Shown one piece after another: positions 33,533-41,171 of a stretch of 64,000 nt of DNA (position 1 is the stretch's first letter; every line of letters starts with the position of its first letter). The position numbers and the translations under genes were made by a program. Below the pieces are notes generated by a model. The model worked only from the letters and a program-made list of their open reading frames with translations, ran no database searches and was not told the DNA's origin. Origin of the DNA: SZUA-451 sp034721895 (GTDB lineage Bacteria > Campylobacterota > Campylobacteria > Campylobacterales > Sulfurovaceae); assembly GCA_034721895.1 (NCBI GenBank), contig JAYEND010000001.1, positions 1 to 64,000 on the forward strand, read 5' to 3'.

Positions 33533-34015
33533 ATGATCAGAAAAATAACGATTTCACTCGCCATGACAGTAGCTGCATCAGTACTCTGCGCGGAACCTGG
33601 CAAAAAGGACAATATCCATATGTTCCCACAGGCACAAGAAGGTTTTGAGCGCCACGTGATTGAAGTACCGGCACTGAAAAATGAGAATGACCATAAAGTC
33701 GAACTGCTCATCGGAAAAACCATAAATGTAGACTGTAACCGCCATGTGCTGATGGGAAAACTCGAAGCCAAGTCGCTCAAAGGCTGGGGGTACACCTATC
33801 TGGAGGCGAGCAATATCAATGGTATGAGAGCTTCGACACGCATGGCATGCCAAGAACCAAAGAGTGACAAATTTGTCACTCTTGCGCCTTCAGAGGAAAG
33901 TTTCAGAAGATACAACAGCCGCTCTCCCATCGTCACCTATGTGCCCAAAGGATATGAGGTACACTACCGCATTTGGAGTGCAGATACAGAAGTCCGGCAA
34001 GCAAAGCAGCGATAG
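33533..34015 (+). CDS. eco: Ecotin, periplasmic serine protease inhibitor
   Basis: A 160-residue protein with a signal peptide (KITISLAMTVAASVLCA). It follows ecotin closely: FPQAQEGFERHVIEVPAL, VELLIGKTINVDCNRHVLMGKLE, GWGYTYLEAS, and FRRYNSRSPIVTYVPKGYEVHYRIW. Two cysteines (VDC and MAC) correspond to the ecotin disulfide. The reactive loop reads ASTRMAC where E. coli has VSTMMAC, so the P1 residue is Arg, favouring trypsin-like proteases. Ecotin dimers bind proteases through this loop and a second site. AAGGAAG precedes the start. Confidence 0.93.
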   Translation: MIRKITISLAMTVAASVLCAEPGKKDNIHMFPQAQEGFERHVIEVPALKNENDHKVELLIGKTINVDCNRHVLMGKLEAKSLKGWGYTYLEASNINGMRASTRMACQEPKSDKFVTLAPSEESFRRYNSRSPIVTYVPKGYEVHYRIWSADTEVRQAKQR

Positions 34016-34069
34016 TTTTTTGCAATAGTTTTTTGCCCTGCATGCGGAAGTGCTAAAGCACTCTCCCTA

Positions 34070-34444
34070 TCAGTCTACTTCAATAGGCTCAAGATTTTTA
34101 TACTCTTCATCGGTGAAAAGTCTTGATACTGCGATAAACCTCAATCCCAATGGGATTTCAAGTGAAAAACTGGAGCCTCTTCCTTCTACAATATCTATAG
34201 TCAAGTGAGTGCCTTTCATATATTCAAATTGTTCAGGTGACATAAAAAATTCACATCCATGAATTTCGCCCATTTTAACATCGCGGCTTCCAACCATGAA
34301 ATCGCCAACTTCAAAACACATAGGAGCAGAACCATCACAACATCCACCACTTTGGTGAAACATCAACTCTGTACCATGCTCCTCTCGGAGCTGGTCTATG
34401 ATCTTGTTGGCAGCATCTGTGGACGTTACTCTTTCGGTACTCAT
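34070..34444 (-). CDS. DUF779 protein associated with aldehyde dehydrogenase
   Basis: A 124-residue protein with the DUF779 core FHQSGGCCDGSAPMCF and VGSRDVKMGEIHGCEFFMSPEQFEYMK. Such proteins are nearly always encoded beside ExaC/AcoD-type aldehyde dehydrogenases. The function is unknown; the conserved Cys and His residues suggest metal binding. Its ATG is 1 bp after the aldehyde dehydrogenase stop, so it is the second gene of that operon. Confidence 0.88.
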   Translation of the reverse strand: MSTERVTSTDAANKIIDQLREEHGTELMFHQSGGCCDGSAPMCFEVGDFMVGSRDVKMGEIHGCEFFMSPEQFEYMKGTHLTIDIVEGRGSSFSLEIPLGLRFIAVSRLFTDEEYKNLEPIEVD

Positions 34445-34445
34445 T

Positions 34446-35942
34446 TTAAAAGAAACCTAGCGGATTTTCATCATAAGAAGTTAAAATATTTTTAGTATGG
34501 CGATAGTTGCTTAACATCATCATGTGAGTTTCTCGTCCAATTCCTGATTTTTTGTATCCACCGAATGAAGCATGGGATGGATAAGCATGATAACAGTTAG
34601 CCCAAACACGGCCTGCTTCTATACCACGAGTAAGTTTTTGCATCTCATGCACATCTCTGGTCCATACACCGGCACCAAGTCCATAGATGGTATCATTTGC
34701 AATCTCTAATGCCTCATCTATATCCTTAAATGTTGTAACACTTAGAACCGGACCAAAAATCTCTTCCTGGAAAATTCTCATTTTATTGTTACCTTTGAAG
34801 ATAGTCGGCTGAATGAAACAGCCCTCGGGATACTCTTCAACTGCCTCTACTTCTCCACCTATAAGCAATTCAGCGCCCTCAGCTTTACCAATATCTATGT
34901 AGTTAAGGATCTTTTCATACTGGTCTGTTGATGCCTGTGCCCCCATCATACAGCCAGGATCCAGTGGATTCCCGCGCTTGATCGCTTTGACCCTTTCCAT
35001 AACTCTAGCCATAAACGGCTCATAAATACTCTCTTGGATCAATGCACGAGATGGACATGTGCAAACCTCACCTGAGTTGAATGCAAAAAGAACCAGACCC
35101 TCAATAGCCTTGTCAAAAAATGCATCATCTTTATCCATGATACTTTCCATGAAAATATTTGGAGATTTCCCACCAAGCTCGAGTGTCACAGGGATTATAT
35201 TTTCAGATGCATATTGCATGATGAGTTTACCGGTTGTTGTCTCACCGGTAAACCCGATTTTCCGGATACCCGGATTCAGTGCGAGCGGCTTGCCTGCTTC
35301 CGGACCAAAACCATTGACGATATTGATGACACCGGCAGGGACAACATCAGCGATCACTTCCATCATTAAAAGTATAGAAACAGGTGTTTGTTCGGCTGGC
35401 TTGAGCACAACACAGTTTCCTGCTGCCATTGCTGGTGCCAATTTCCATGCAGCCATCAGCAGCGGGAAGTTCCAGGGGATAATCTGGCCAACAACACCTA
35501 AAGGCTCATGAATCTCTTGAGAAACAGTGTTGGCATCCAAATCAGATACCGTTCCGGATTCAGCACGAATAACACTGGCGAAATAACGAAAGTGGTCGAT
35601 CATAAGAGGCAAATCAGCATTGATTGTTTCACGAACAGCTTTTCCATTATCCCATGTTTCGGCGATAGCGAGCATTTCAAGATTAGCTTCCATTGCATCT
35701 GCTATTTTATTTAGAACAGCACTTCTCTCAGTTACGGAAGTCTTACCCCAAATCTCAAAAGCTTTCCAACCTGCATCTACTGCAAGTTGAACATCTTTTT
35801 TGTTAGACTGCGGTACCATTGCCATTACTTTGTTATCTATTGGAGAAATCGCTTCAAAATATTTTCCATCCACGGGTGCCACCCACTCTCCGCCAATGAA
35901 GTTTTCATACTGCTCTTTAAATTCCGGTTGTTTATATGACAC
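34446..35942 (-). CDS. NAD-dependent aldehyde dehydrogenase (ExaC/AldB-like)
   Basis: A 498-residue enzyme oxidising aldehydes to acids. Visible are the NAD-site IIPWNFPLLMAAWKLAPAMAAGN, the catalytic Glu in VTLELGGKSPN (about 262) and the catalytic Cys in FNSGEVCTCPSRAL (about 300). The C-terminal YKKSGIGRETH and the motif HAYPSHASFGG match acetaldehyde-type ALDHs found with DUF779. A GTG start at 35942 is chosen because AAAGGA precedes it; the upstream in-frame region lacks an RBS. Confidence 0.92.
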   Translation of the reverse strand: MSYKQPEFKEQYENFIGGEWVAPVDGKYFEAISPIDNKVMAMVPQSNKKDVQLAVDAGWKAFEIWGKTSVTERSAVLNKIADAMEANLEMLAIAETWDNGKAVRETINADLPLMIDHFRYFASVIRAESGTVSDLDANTVSQEIHEPLGVVGQIIPWNFPLLMAAWKLAPAMAAGNCVVLKPAEQTPVSILLMMEVIADVVPAGVINIVNGFGPEAGKPLALNPGIRKIGFTGETTTGKLIMQYASENIIPVTLELGGKSPNIFMESIMDKDDAFFDKAIEGLVLFAFNSGEVCTCPSRALIQESIYEPFMARVMERVKAIKRGNPLDPGCMMGAQASTDQYEKILNYIDIGKAEGAELLIGGEVEAVEEYPEGCFIQPTIFKGNNKMRIFQEEIFGPVLSVTTFKDIDEALEIANDTIYGLGAGVWTRDVHEMQKLTRGIEAGRVWANCYHAYPSHASFGGYKKSGIGRETHMMMLSNYRHTKNILTSYDENPLGFF

Positions 35943-36011
35943 TCTATATCCTTTAATGTTTATAAATTTTAACCATCCTGAAAGTTTTATCTTTTGGATA
36001 GAACATAACAC

Positions 36012-36352
36012 GACTACGCCTAAGGGAATTCTGACTTTCGGTTCTCCTCCCGGCTTCCATTTTCTAGAAATAATAGAATAACAGATATTTGTTTAAATCA
36101 GCTTGTTGAGTATTTGAAATTTTTGGGGATAGTTGTGAAATCTATAATTAGGTTTGAAACCAGTGCATTGGAGAGTTAATGAAATTTAAGCTTTTTATTT
36201 ATTTCATCATTCATATGGTTACTCACAGACCTTTATCGTGGTGACCGCAGATAATCTCGATATTATGTAGCAAACGCACAAAACTAAGTTTTTAAAAAAA
36301 TCTCTACTTTTTTAACTCGATTTTCGTAACATTTCCTAAAATTACACTCTCA
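36012..36352. other. Intergenic region between aldehyde dehydrogenase and small ORF
   Basis: AT-rich sequence holding the leader of the aldehyde dehydrogenase operon and a possible TAAAAT (36337-36342) before the next ORF. A 21-codon ORF (ATG 36180) is not convincing. No clear hairpin, repeat or sigma-54 signature was seen. Confidence 0.5.
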
Positions 36353-36601
36353 ATGTTTAGCTACAATCTTGTCAGCTATATCAACCGTATGCAAAACGAA
36401 CCACAAACACTCGGAGAACTCTTCAGAGATTTAGAGTGTGAGCTGGAAACACTTGTCATATCGATGCAACTCTTCCTGGAAATATTGACAAAAATCTCTG
36501 AAATTGAAAATGTTGTCAAGGAGAATAAAGATATACTCACTATTATCGCTGCGCTAAGGGCTTATACGCAAAAAGAGCTTGAGTTTATGTGCGAAAGTTG
36601 A
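36353..36601 (+). CDS. Hypothetical 82-residue protein
   Basis: A Glu-rich helical protein (SYINRMQNEPQTLGELFRDLECELETLVISMQLFLEIL...) with no signal peptide. It has codon use plausible for the genome but no Shine-Dalgarno. TAAAAT ends 10 bp before the ATG, so a nearly leaderless message is possible. An internal Met (36389) is an alternative start. Nothing on the other strand competes. No family recognised. Confidence 0.4.
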   Translation: MFSYNLVSYINRMQNEPQTLGELFRDLECELETLVISMQLFLEILTKISEIENVVKENKDILTIIAALRAYTQKELEFMCES

Positions 36602-36756
36602 GATACTAAATAATTATCCATATTTTCGAGTGAGTTTGGTAACAATGTTACCAAAAATCTATTGAACTCTTCACCTGCGGCTACAATAACGATAATGTAT
36701 AAAAGGTAATGTTAGTCCGTTGAGAGACTGAAAGTATGTTCCCTCACGTTCATATA

Positions 36757-36852
36757 CTAGTTCCGATATATATTAAAATACAAACCTACAGTTTATTTAT
36801 TTTAAATATTTAGAACTAGCGTATAGTAATCCGTTCTAAAATATGATAGAAT
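36757..36852 (+). promoter_or_regulatory. Putative AbiE promoter and AbiEi operator
   Basis: An inverted repeat CTAGTTC (36757-36763) and GAACTAG (36813-36819) precedes a TAGAAT -10 candidate (36847-36852) that ends 7 bp before the abiEi ATG. AbiEi antitoxins of other species bind inverted repeats in their own promoters, so autoregulation is inferred. There is no RBS; the message may be leaderless. Confidence 0.45.
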
Positions 36853-36859
36853 ATAAACT

Positions 36860-37621
36860 ATGAGTTTAGAAAAAGAGTTAAAATTAAAACAACTGTATCG
36901 ATTGTTGCCCGAAGGTGTTGTAGCACCAAGTTCATGGTTCACTGACAATGGCTATTCCTCACAGCTAATCTACAAGTATGTTAAAAACGGATGGCTGACC
37001 AAACTTGGGAACGGAGCCTACATAAGACCTGCATCAATACTGGAGTGGCAGGGAGCTGTCCTGGGACTTCAGAAGCTTGCAGGACTGCCTTTTTATGTGG
37101 GAGGACTTTCCGCACTTAACCTTTTGGGTTATGCACATTACTTACCTATAGGGGGAGAGAAGTCTATTGCGCTGTATGGAAAGAAAACACCTCCTTCATG
37201 GATCAGGCAGATAGAGTCTCTCTCCTTCACCTTCTATAAAAAACCACTCTTTGGAGATCTGGGACTAAAGAAACAGGATACCTCTATACGAGATTGGCAA
37301 ATAAACATCTCTTCACCCGAAAGAGCTATACTTGAGCTTCTCTACCAGGTGGGAGATAAAGGAATCAGTTTTAGGTTTGTTGCAGAGATATTTGAAGGAC
37401 TAACAACACTAAGCCCAAGAGTTCTAAATGAATTACTTCTAAACTGTAGCAGTAGAAAAATAAAACGATTGCTTCTCTTCTTCGCAAACTACTATAACTT
37501 TCCCTGGACTAAGCATATCAGTAAAGATATAGAAATAGGCTCAGGAAAACTGCAAATTGTTAAAGATGGAAATTATCATAAAACCTATATGATTACAGTA
37601 CCAAAGGAATTTAATGCTTGA
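36860..37621 (+). CDS. Type IV toxin-antitoxin antitoxin AbiEi
   Basis: A 253-residue protein with an N-terminal winged helix (LYRLLPEGVVAPSSWFTDNGYSSQLIYKYVKNGWLTKLGNGAYIRP, about 12-56) and a C-terminal domain (GGLSALNLLGY; ISSPERAILELLYQV). This matches the AbiEi family whose members repress their own operon and neutralise AbiEii. Its stop overlaps the toxin ATG by 8 bp. The pair is flanked by AT-rich sequence and a tRNA cluster, consistent with acquisition by transfer. Confidence 0.85.
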   Translation: MSLEKELKLKQLYRLLPEGVVAPSSWFTDNGYSSQLIYKYVKNGWLTKLGNGAYIRPASILEWQGAVLGLQKLAGLPFYVGGLSALNLLGYAHYLPIGGEKSIALYGKKTPPSWIRQIESLSFTFYKKPLFGDLGLKKQDTSIRDWQINISSPERAILELLYQVGDKGISFRFVAEIFEGLTTLSPRVLNELLLNCSSRKIKRLLLFFANYYNFPWTKHISKDIEIGSGKLQIVKDGNYHKTYMITVPKEFNA

Positions 37622-38552
37622 GAGTTCAAATATTTACTACAAACAGGTACAGCTACTTTTAGAAGTACTGCCATACATCAACAATGAAGAGTGCTTTGCC
37701 CTCAAAGGCGGAACAGCCATTAATATGTTCGTTAGAGATATGCCAAGACTCTCTGTAGATATTGACTTGATGTATCTACCTATTGAGGACAGAACAAGCA
37801 GTCTGAAACATATTGCTGAGTCACTTGAGAGAATTGCACAGGATATTGAGAAGAGTATGAAAGGTTCAAAAGTATATCGACTGGAACAAAGAGGAGATGG
37901 CACACTCTCTAAACTGCAAGTTGAGAAGGATGGTGTACGTATTAAAATAGAGACATCACCTGTAATGAGAGGAACTGTTAAAGAGCCAACTCTTGAAATG
38001 GTCAGTCCAAAAGTTGAAGAAGCATTTGGATTTGCAGAAACATTGGTAGCACATCATGATGACCTCTATGCAGGTAAAATATGTGCAGCACTTGACCGTC
38101 AACACCCAAGAGACTTTTTTGATGCAAGAGGACTGCTTGACAATGAAGGTATCAGTGATTCCCTCATGGATGTATTCATCGTTTATCTTATCAGTTCCAG
38201 TCAGCCTATATCTAAACTGCTACAGCCTAACCTCATAGATATTAGCCATACCTTTGAAGAACAATTTATAGGTATGACTACGGAACCTATAGAGCTAGAA
38301 CTTTTGACAGATACAAGAGAAGAACTGATCAAGCTCCTGCATCAGAAATTGACAGAAGAACATAAAGCGTTTTTATTAGGCTTCAAAAAAGGAGATCCTG
38401 ATTGGGGTCTATTGCCGTTCGAGAATATTGATCAGCTTCCATCAGTAAAATGGAAAATGCTAAATCTTGAAAAAATGGATAAGGCTAAACGTTTAGAGGC
38501 TTTTGAAAAGTTGGAACGTAGTTTGAATACTAAAAAGAATCGATACGTCTAA
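37614..38552 (+). CDS. Type IV toxin-antitoxin nucleotidyltransferase toxin AbiEii
   Basis: A 312-residue nucleotidyltransferase-like toxin. The NTase motif FALKGGTAINMFVRDMPRLSVDIDLMYLP (about 24-52) has the GG and paired Asp residues. Lysine/Asp features downstream (AGKICAALDRQHPRDFFDARGL, about 160-180) match motifs III-IV of AbiEii/AbiGii. Related toxins modify tRNA or arrest growth during phage infection. The overlap with abiEi allows coupled translation. Length is standard. Confidence 0.87.
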   Translation: MLESSNIYYKQVQLLLEVLPYINNEECFALKGGTAINMFVRDMPRLSVDIDLMYLPIEDRTSSLKHIAESLERIAQDIEKSMKGSKVYRLEQRGDGTLSKLQVEKDGVRIKIETSPVMRGTVKEPTLEMVSPKVEEAFGFAETLVAHHDDLYAGKICAALDRQHPRDFFDARGLLDNEGISDSLMDVFIVYLISSSQPISKLLQPNLIDISHTFEEQFIGMTTEPIELELLTDTREELIKLLHQKLTEEHKAFLLGFKKGDPDWGLLPFENIDQLPSVKWKMLNLEKMDKAKRLEAFEKLERSLNTKKNRYV

Positions 38553-38661
38553 AAAATAGACCTGTGGTGGTACATAGGTGGTATTTCAGGTTTCTAAAAT
38601 ATACTAAAAATGCTTTCAAAGCACGTTGTATTGGTAGCTAGATTAGATTGTTTAAAAGTAG

Positions 38662-38749
38662 TGGCCGGGAGAGGGGGATTCGAACCCCCGGAAGTGTTAC
38701 CTTCACCAGTTTTCAAGACTGGCACATTCAACCGCTCTGACATCTCCCG
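38662..38749 (-). tRNA. tRNA-Ser (UGA)
   Basis: An 88-nt tRNA with a 7-bp acceptor stem (CGGGAGA/TCTCCCG), D arm TCAGAGCGG, anticodon loop CTTGAAA (anticodon TGA), long variable arm and T loop TTCGAAT; CCA is encoded. It is last in a five-gene minus-strand tRNA cluster. Confidence 0.95.
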
Positions 38750-38880
38750 ACAATGAAAAGATTTTATCATAAATACGATAAAAGAAAATAAGTCATTCTT
38801 AAAACTTCTCGTCAAGGACGAAGCTTTAGTGAGATGAATTGATAATGAGCTCTGCTTGTTATCAAGAAGACCCTCATTGA

Positions 38881-38954
38881 TGGAGGAGCCACCCGGATTT
38901 GAACCGGGGATAGCAGCTTTGCAGGCTGCGGCCTTACCGCTTGGCGATGGCTCC
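38881..38954 (-). tRNA. tRNA-Cys (GCA)
   Basis: A 74-nt tRNA: acceptor GGAGCCA/TGGCTCC, anticodon loop CTGCAAA (GCA), canonical T arm CCCGG-TTCAAAT-CCGGG and encoded CCA. This is the standard tRNA-Cys copy. Confidence 0.94.
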
Positions 38955-38977
38955 GTATACTTAAAATAATTGAAAAA

Positions 38978-39053
38978 TGGAGGAGTCACCCTGGATTCAA
39001 ACCGGGGGATAGCAGCTTTGCAGGCTGCGGCCTTATCACTTGGCTATGACTCC
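38978..39053 (-). tRNA. Diverged second tRNA-Cys (GCA)
   Basis: A 76-nt near-duplicate of the adjacent tRNA-Cys with the same anticodon stem-loop (GCAGC-CTGCAAA-GCTGC) and encoded CCA. The acceptor is changed on both sides (GGAGTCA/TGACTCC), so pairing is kept. Conserved G19 is A and C56 is U, which would still pair. The T stem has an extra base on each side and one C-A mismatch (CCCCGG/CCAGGG). It may be a functional variant, a specialised tRNA or a decaying copy. Confidence 0.7.
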
Positions 39054-39067
39054 ATAAATATTACCAC

Positions 39068-39155
39068 TGGTGCCCGGAGCCGGACTTGAACCGGCACAGT
39101 CGCAATGACCGGGGGATTTTAAGTCCCCTGTGTCTACCAATTCCACCATCCGGGC
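39068..39155 (-). tRNA. tRNA-Leu (UAA)
   Basis: An 88-nt class II tRNA with acceptor GCCCGGA/TCCGGGC, anticodon loop CTTAAAA (TAA), a long variable arm, T loop TTCAAGT and encoded CCA. Confidence 0.95.
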
Positions 39156-39201
39156 ATTATGATATTTTATTATGTTGTTTCTATCTTAAAGATCATTTTT
39201 A

Positions 39202-39276
39202 TGGAGCGGGCGAACGGGATCGAACCGTCGACCCTAACCTTGGCAAGGTTATGCTCTACCGCTGAGCTACGCCCGC
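39202..39276 (-). tRNA. tRNA-Gly (GCC)
   Basis: A 75-nt tRNA: acceptor GCGGGCG/CGCCCGC, anticodon loop TTGCCAA (GCC), T loop TTCGATC and encoded CCA. It is first in the minus-strand tRNA cluster. Confidence 0.95.
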
Positions 39277-39396
39277 AAATCCATTTCCATTATAAAAATG
39301 GAGTGCAATTATACCCAGTAAAACTTTAAATGTAAAGAGTAAGCACGATAGGTCTGTTATGTGTTATAATCAAAAAAATTATTTTCAGGATAAAAA

Positions 39397-41085
39397 ATGA
39401 GAAGTGATGAAATAAAACAGGGGTTTAGTCGAGCCCCGCACAGAAGTTTGCTCAGGGCAACCGGATTGAAAGATGAAGATTTTGAAAAGCCATTTATCGG
39501 TGTAGCCAACTCGTTTATAGAGATCATACCTGGGCACTTTTTCCTCAACAAGGTATCAGAAGTTATCAAAGAGGAGATCCGTGCCAATGGCTGTATTCCT
39601 TTTGAGTTTAACACCATTGGTGTTGATGACGGGATCGCTATGGGACATGACGGAATGCTCTACTCCCTGCCAAGCCGAGAAATTATCGCCAACTCTATCG
39701 AAACGGTGATGAATGCCCATAAACTCGATGCGATGATCGCTATCCCTAACTGCGACAAGATCGTGCCAGGAATGATCATGGGGGCACTGCGCGTCAATGT
39801 ACCGACGGTATTTGTTTCTGGCGGGCCGATGGCTGCGGGACATATGCATGACGGTACACCTATCGACCTGGCTACCGCTTTTGAAGCGGTCGGGCAGTTT
39901 GAAGCCGGCGAGATCAATGAGGCAAAATTGACCGAAATTGAGTGCAATGCCTGTCCAAGCGGTGGAAGCTGTTCGGGAATGTTTACGGCTAACTCCATGA
40001 ACACCCTGATGGAGGCAATGGGTATCGCCCTCCCGGGCAACGGAACGATCCTTGCATTAACACCGGAGAGGACAGAACTTTATAAACAAGCAGCAAAAAG
40101 AGTTTGTGAGATCGCTAAATCTGATGCGGCAGAACGTGAAAAATTCAGACTGAAAAATATCCTCAATGAAAATGCTGTACGCAATGCTTTTGCGGTAGAT
40201 ATGGCAATGGGTGGCAGCTCCAATACTGTACTGCATATGCTCGCCATTGCAAAAGAGGCGGATGTGGACTTTAACCTCAGTGATATCAATGCTATCTCCA
40301 AAAGAGTTTCTCATATTGCCAAGATCTCTCCATCATTGACCACTGTGCATATGGAAGATGTCAATAAGGCCGGTGGTGTCAATGCCGTGATGCATGAAAT
40401 GAAAAAGCGTGGAGACAATATCCTCATCGACAATCTTTCCATTACCGGAGAGACGCTTTATGAGAAAATCAAAGATGCAAGAATCCTTGATACCAACATT
40501 ATCCACACCATTGATAATCCCTACTCAGAAGTAGGGGGACTGGCAATTCTTTATGGAAACCTTGCAGAACAGGGTGCGGTTATTAAAACTGCGGGGATCA
40601 TTGGAGACAGGGTCTTTACTGGAACCGCAGTATGTTTTAATTCTCAAGATGAAGCTATCAAAGGGATCATTAACGGTAAAGTCAAAGCCGGCAATGTTGT
40701 CGTCATCCGATATGAAGGTCCCAAAGGCGGTCCGGGAATGCAGGAGATGCTCTCGCCCACCAGTCTGATCATGGGTATGGGGCTTGGCGACAAAGTGGCC
40801 CTGATCACTGACGGACGATTTTCCGGAGCTACCAGGGGAGCCAGTATTGGACACGTCAGCCCCGAAGCAGCAGAGGGAGGTATGATCGGTCTAGTCAAAG
40901 ATGGGGACGAGATCCACATCGATGTCGACCGGTATATCCTCGAGGTAAAACTCAGCGATGAAGAGATCGCCAAACGAAAAGCCAAATTCGCACCGCTGGT
41001 AAAACCGCTCAGCAGCTCATGGCTAAAACAATATAGAGCCTTGGTGACCAATGCCAGTAATGGGGCGATTCTGGAAGCGGAATAA
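39397..41085 (+). CDS. ilvD: Dihydroxy-acid dehydratase
   Basis: A 562-residue Fe-S enzyme in isoleucine, valine and pantothenate synthesis that dehydrates dihydroxy acids to 2-keto acids. Cluster cysteines appear in IPNCDKIVPGMIMG (about 110-123) and NACPSGGSCSGMFTANSMNTL (about 187-207). C-terminal markers are RYEGPKGGPGMQEML and DGRFSGATRGASIGHVSPEA. TTATAAT lies about 30 bp before the start and CAGGA serves as the RBS. It ends next to a heptamer array and hairpin. Confidence 0.96.
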   Translation: MRSDEIKQGFSRAPHRSLLRATGLKDEDFEKPFIGVANSFIEIIPGHFFLNKVSEVIKEEIRANGCIPFEFNTIGVDDGIAMGHDGMLYSLPSREIIANSIETVMNAHKLDAMIAIPNCDKIVPGMIMGALRVNVPTVFVSGGPMAAGHMHDGTPIDLATAFEAVGQFEAGEINEAKLTEIECNACPSGGSCSGMFTANSMNTLMEAMGIALPGNGTILALTPERTELYKQAAKRVCEIAKSDAAEREKFRLKNILNENAVRNAFAVDMAMGGSSNTVLHMLAIAKEADVDFNLSDINAISKRVSHIAKISPSLTTVHMEDVNKAGGVNAVMHEMKKRGDNILIDNLSITGETLYEKIKDARILDTNIIHTIDNPYSEVGGLAILYGNLAEQGAVIKTAGIIGDRVFTGTAVCFNSQDEAIKGIINGKVKAGNVVVIRYEGPKGGPGMQEMLSPTSLIMGMGLGDKVALITDGRFSGATRGASIGHVSPEAAEGGMIGLVKDGDEIHIDVDRYILEVKLSDEEIAKRKAKFAPLVKPLSSSWLKQYRALVTNASNGAILEAE

Positions 41086-41092
41086 GAGTTAG

Positions 41093-41149
41093 TTGGTTAT
41101 TGGTTATTGGTTATTGGTTATTTTGACACACCCGAGCGGTGTTGTCAAG
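41093..41149 (+). repeat. Composite element: 4 x TTGGTTA array plus hairpin
   Basis: Four perfect copies of TTGGTTA (41093-41120) are followed by TTTGACA (41122-41128), 13 bp, then TTGTCAAG (41142-41149). The arms fold as TTGACACACC-loop-GGTGTTGTCAA, likely a terminator for ilvD and/or the convergent NlpC gene. The same TTTGACA-N13-TTGTCAAG arrangement follows a different heptamer array at 51961. Confidence 0.7.
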
Positions 41150-41171
41150 GCTTATAGAGTTTTTATCCTGC

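Noticed and set aside
36180..36245. 21-codon ORF MKFKLFIYFIIHMVTHRPLSW upstream of the small hypothetical gene
   Set aside because: Hydrophobic and short, without convincing ribosome binding site or context.
38553..38760. tRNA-Ser as integration site of an island carrying AbiE
   Set aside because: No duplicated tRNA 3' end or integrase gene was found in the window, so only a weak context argument remains.
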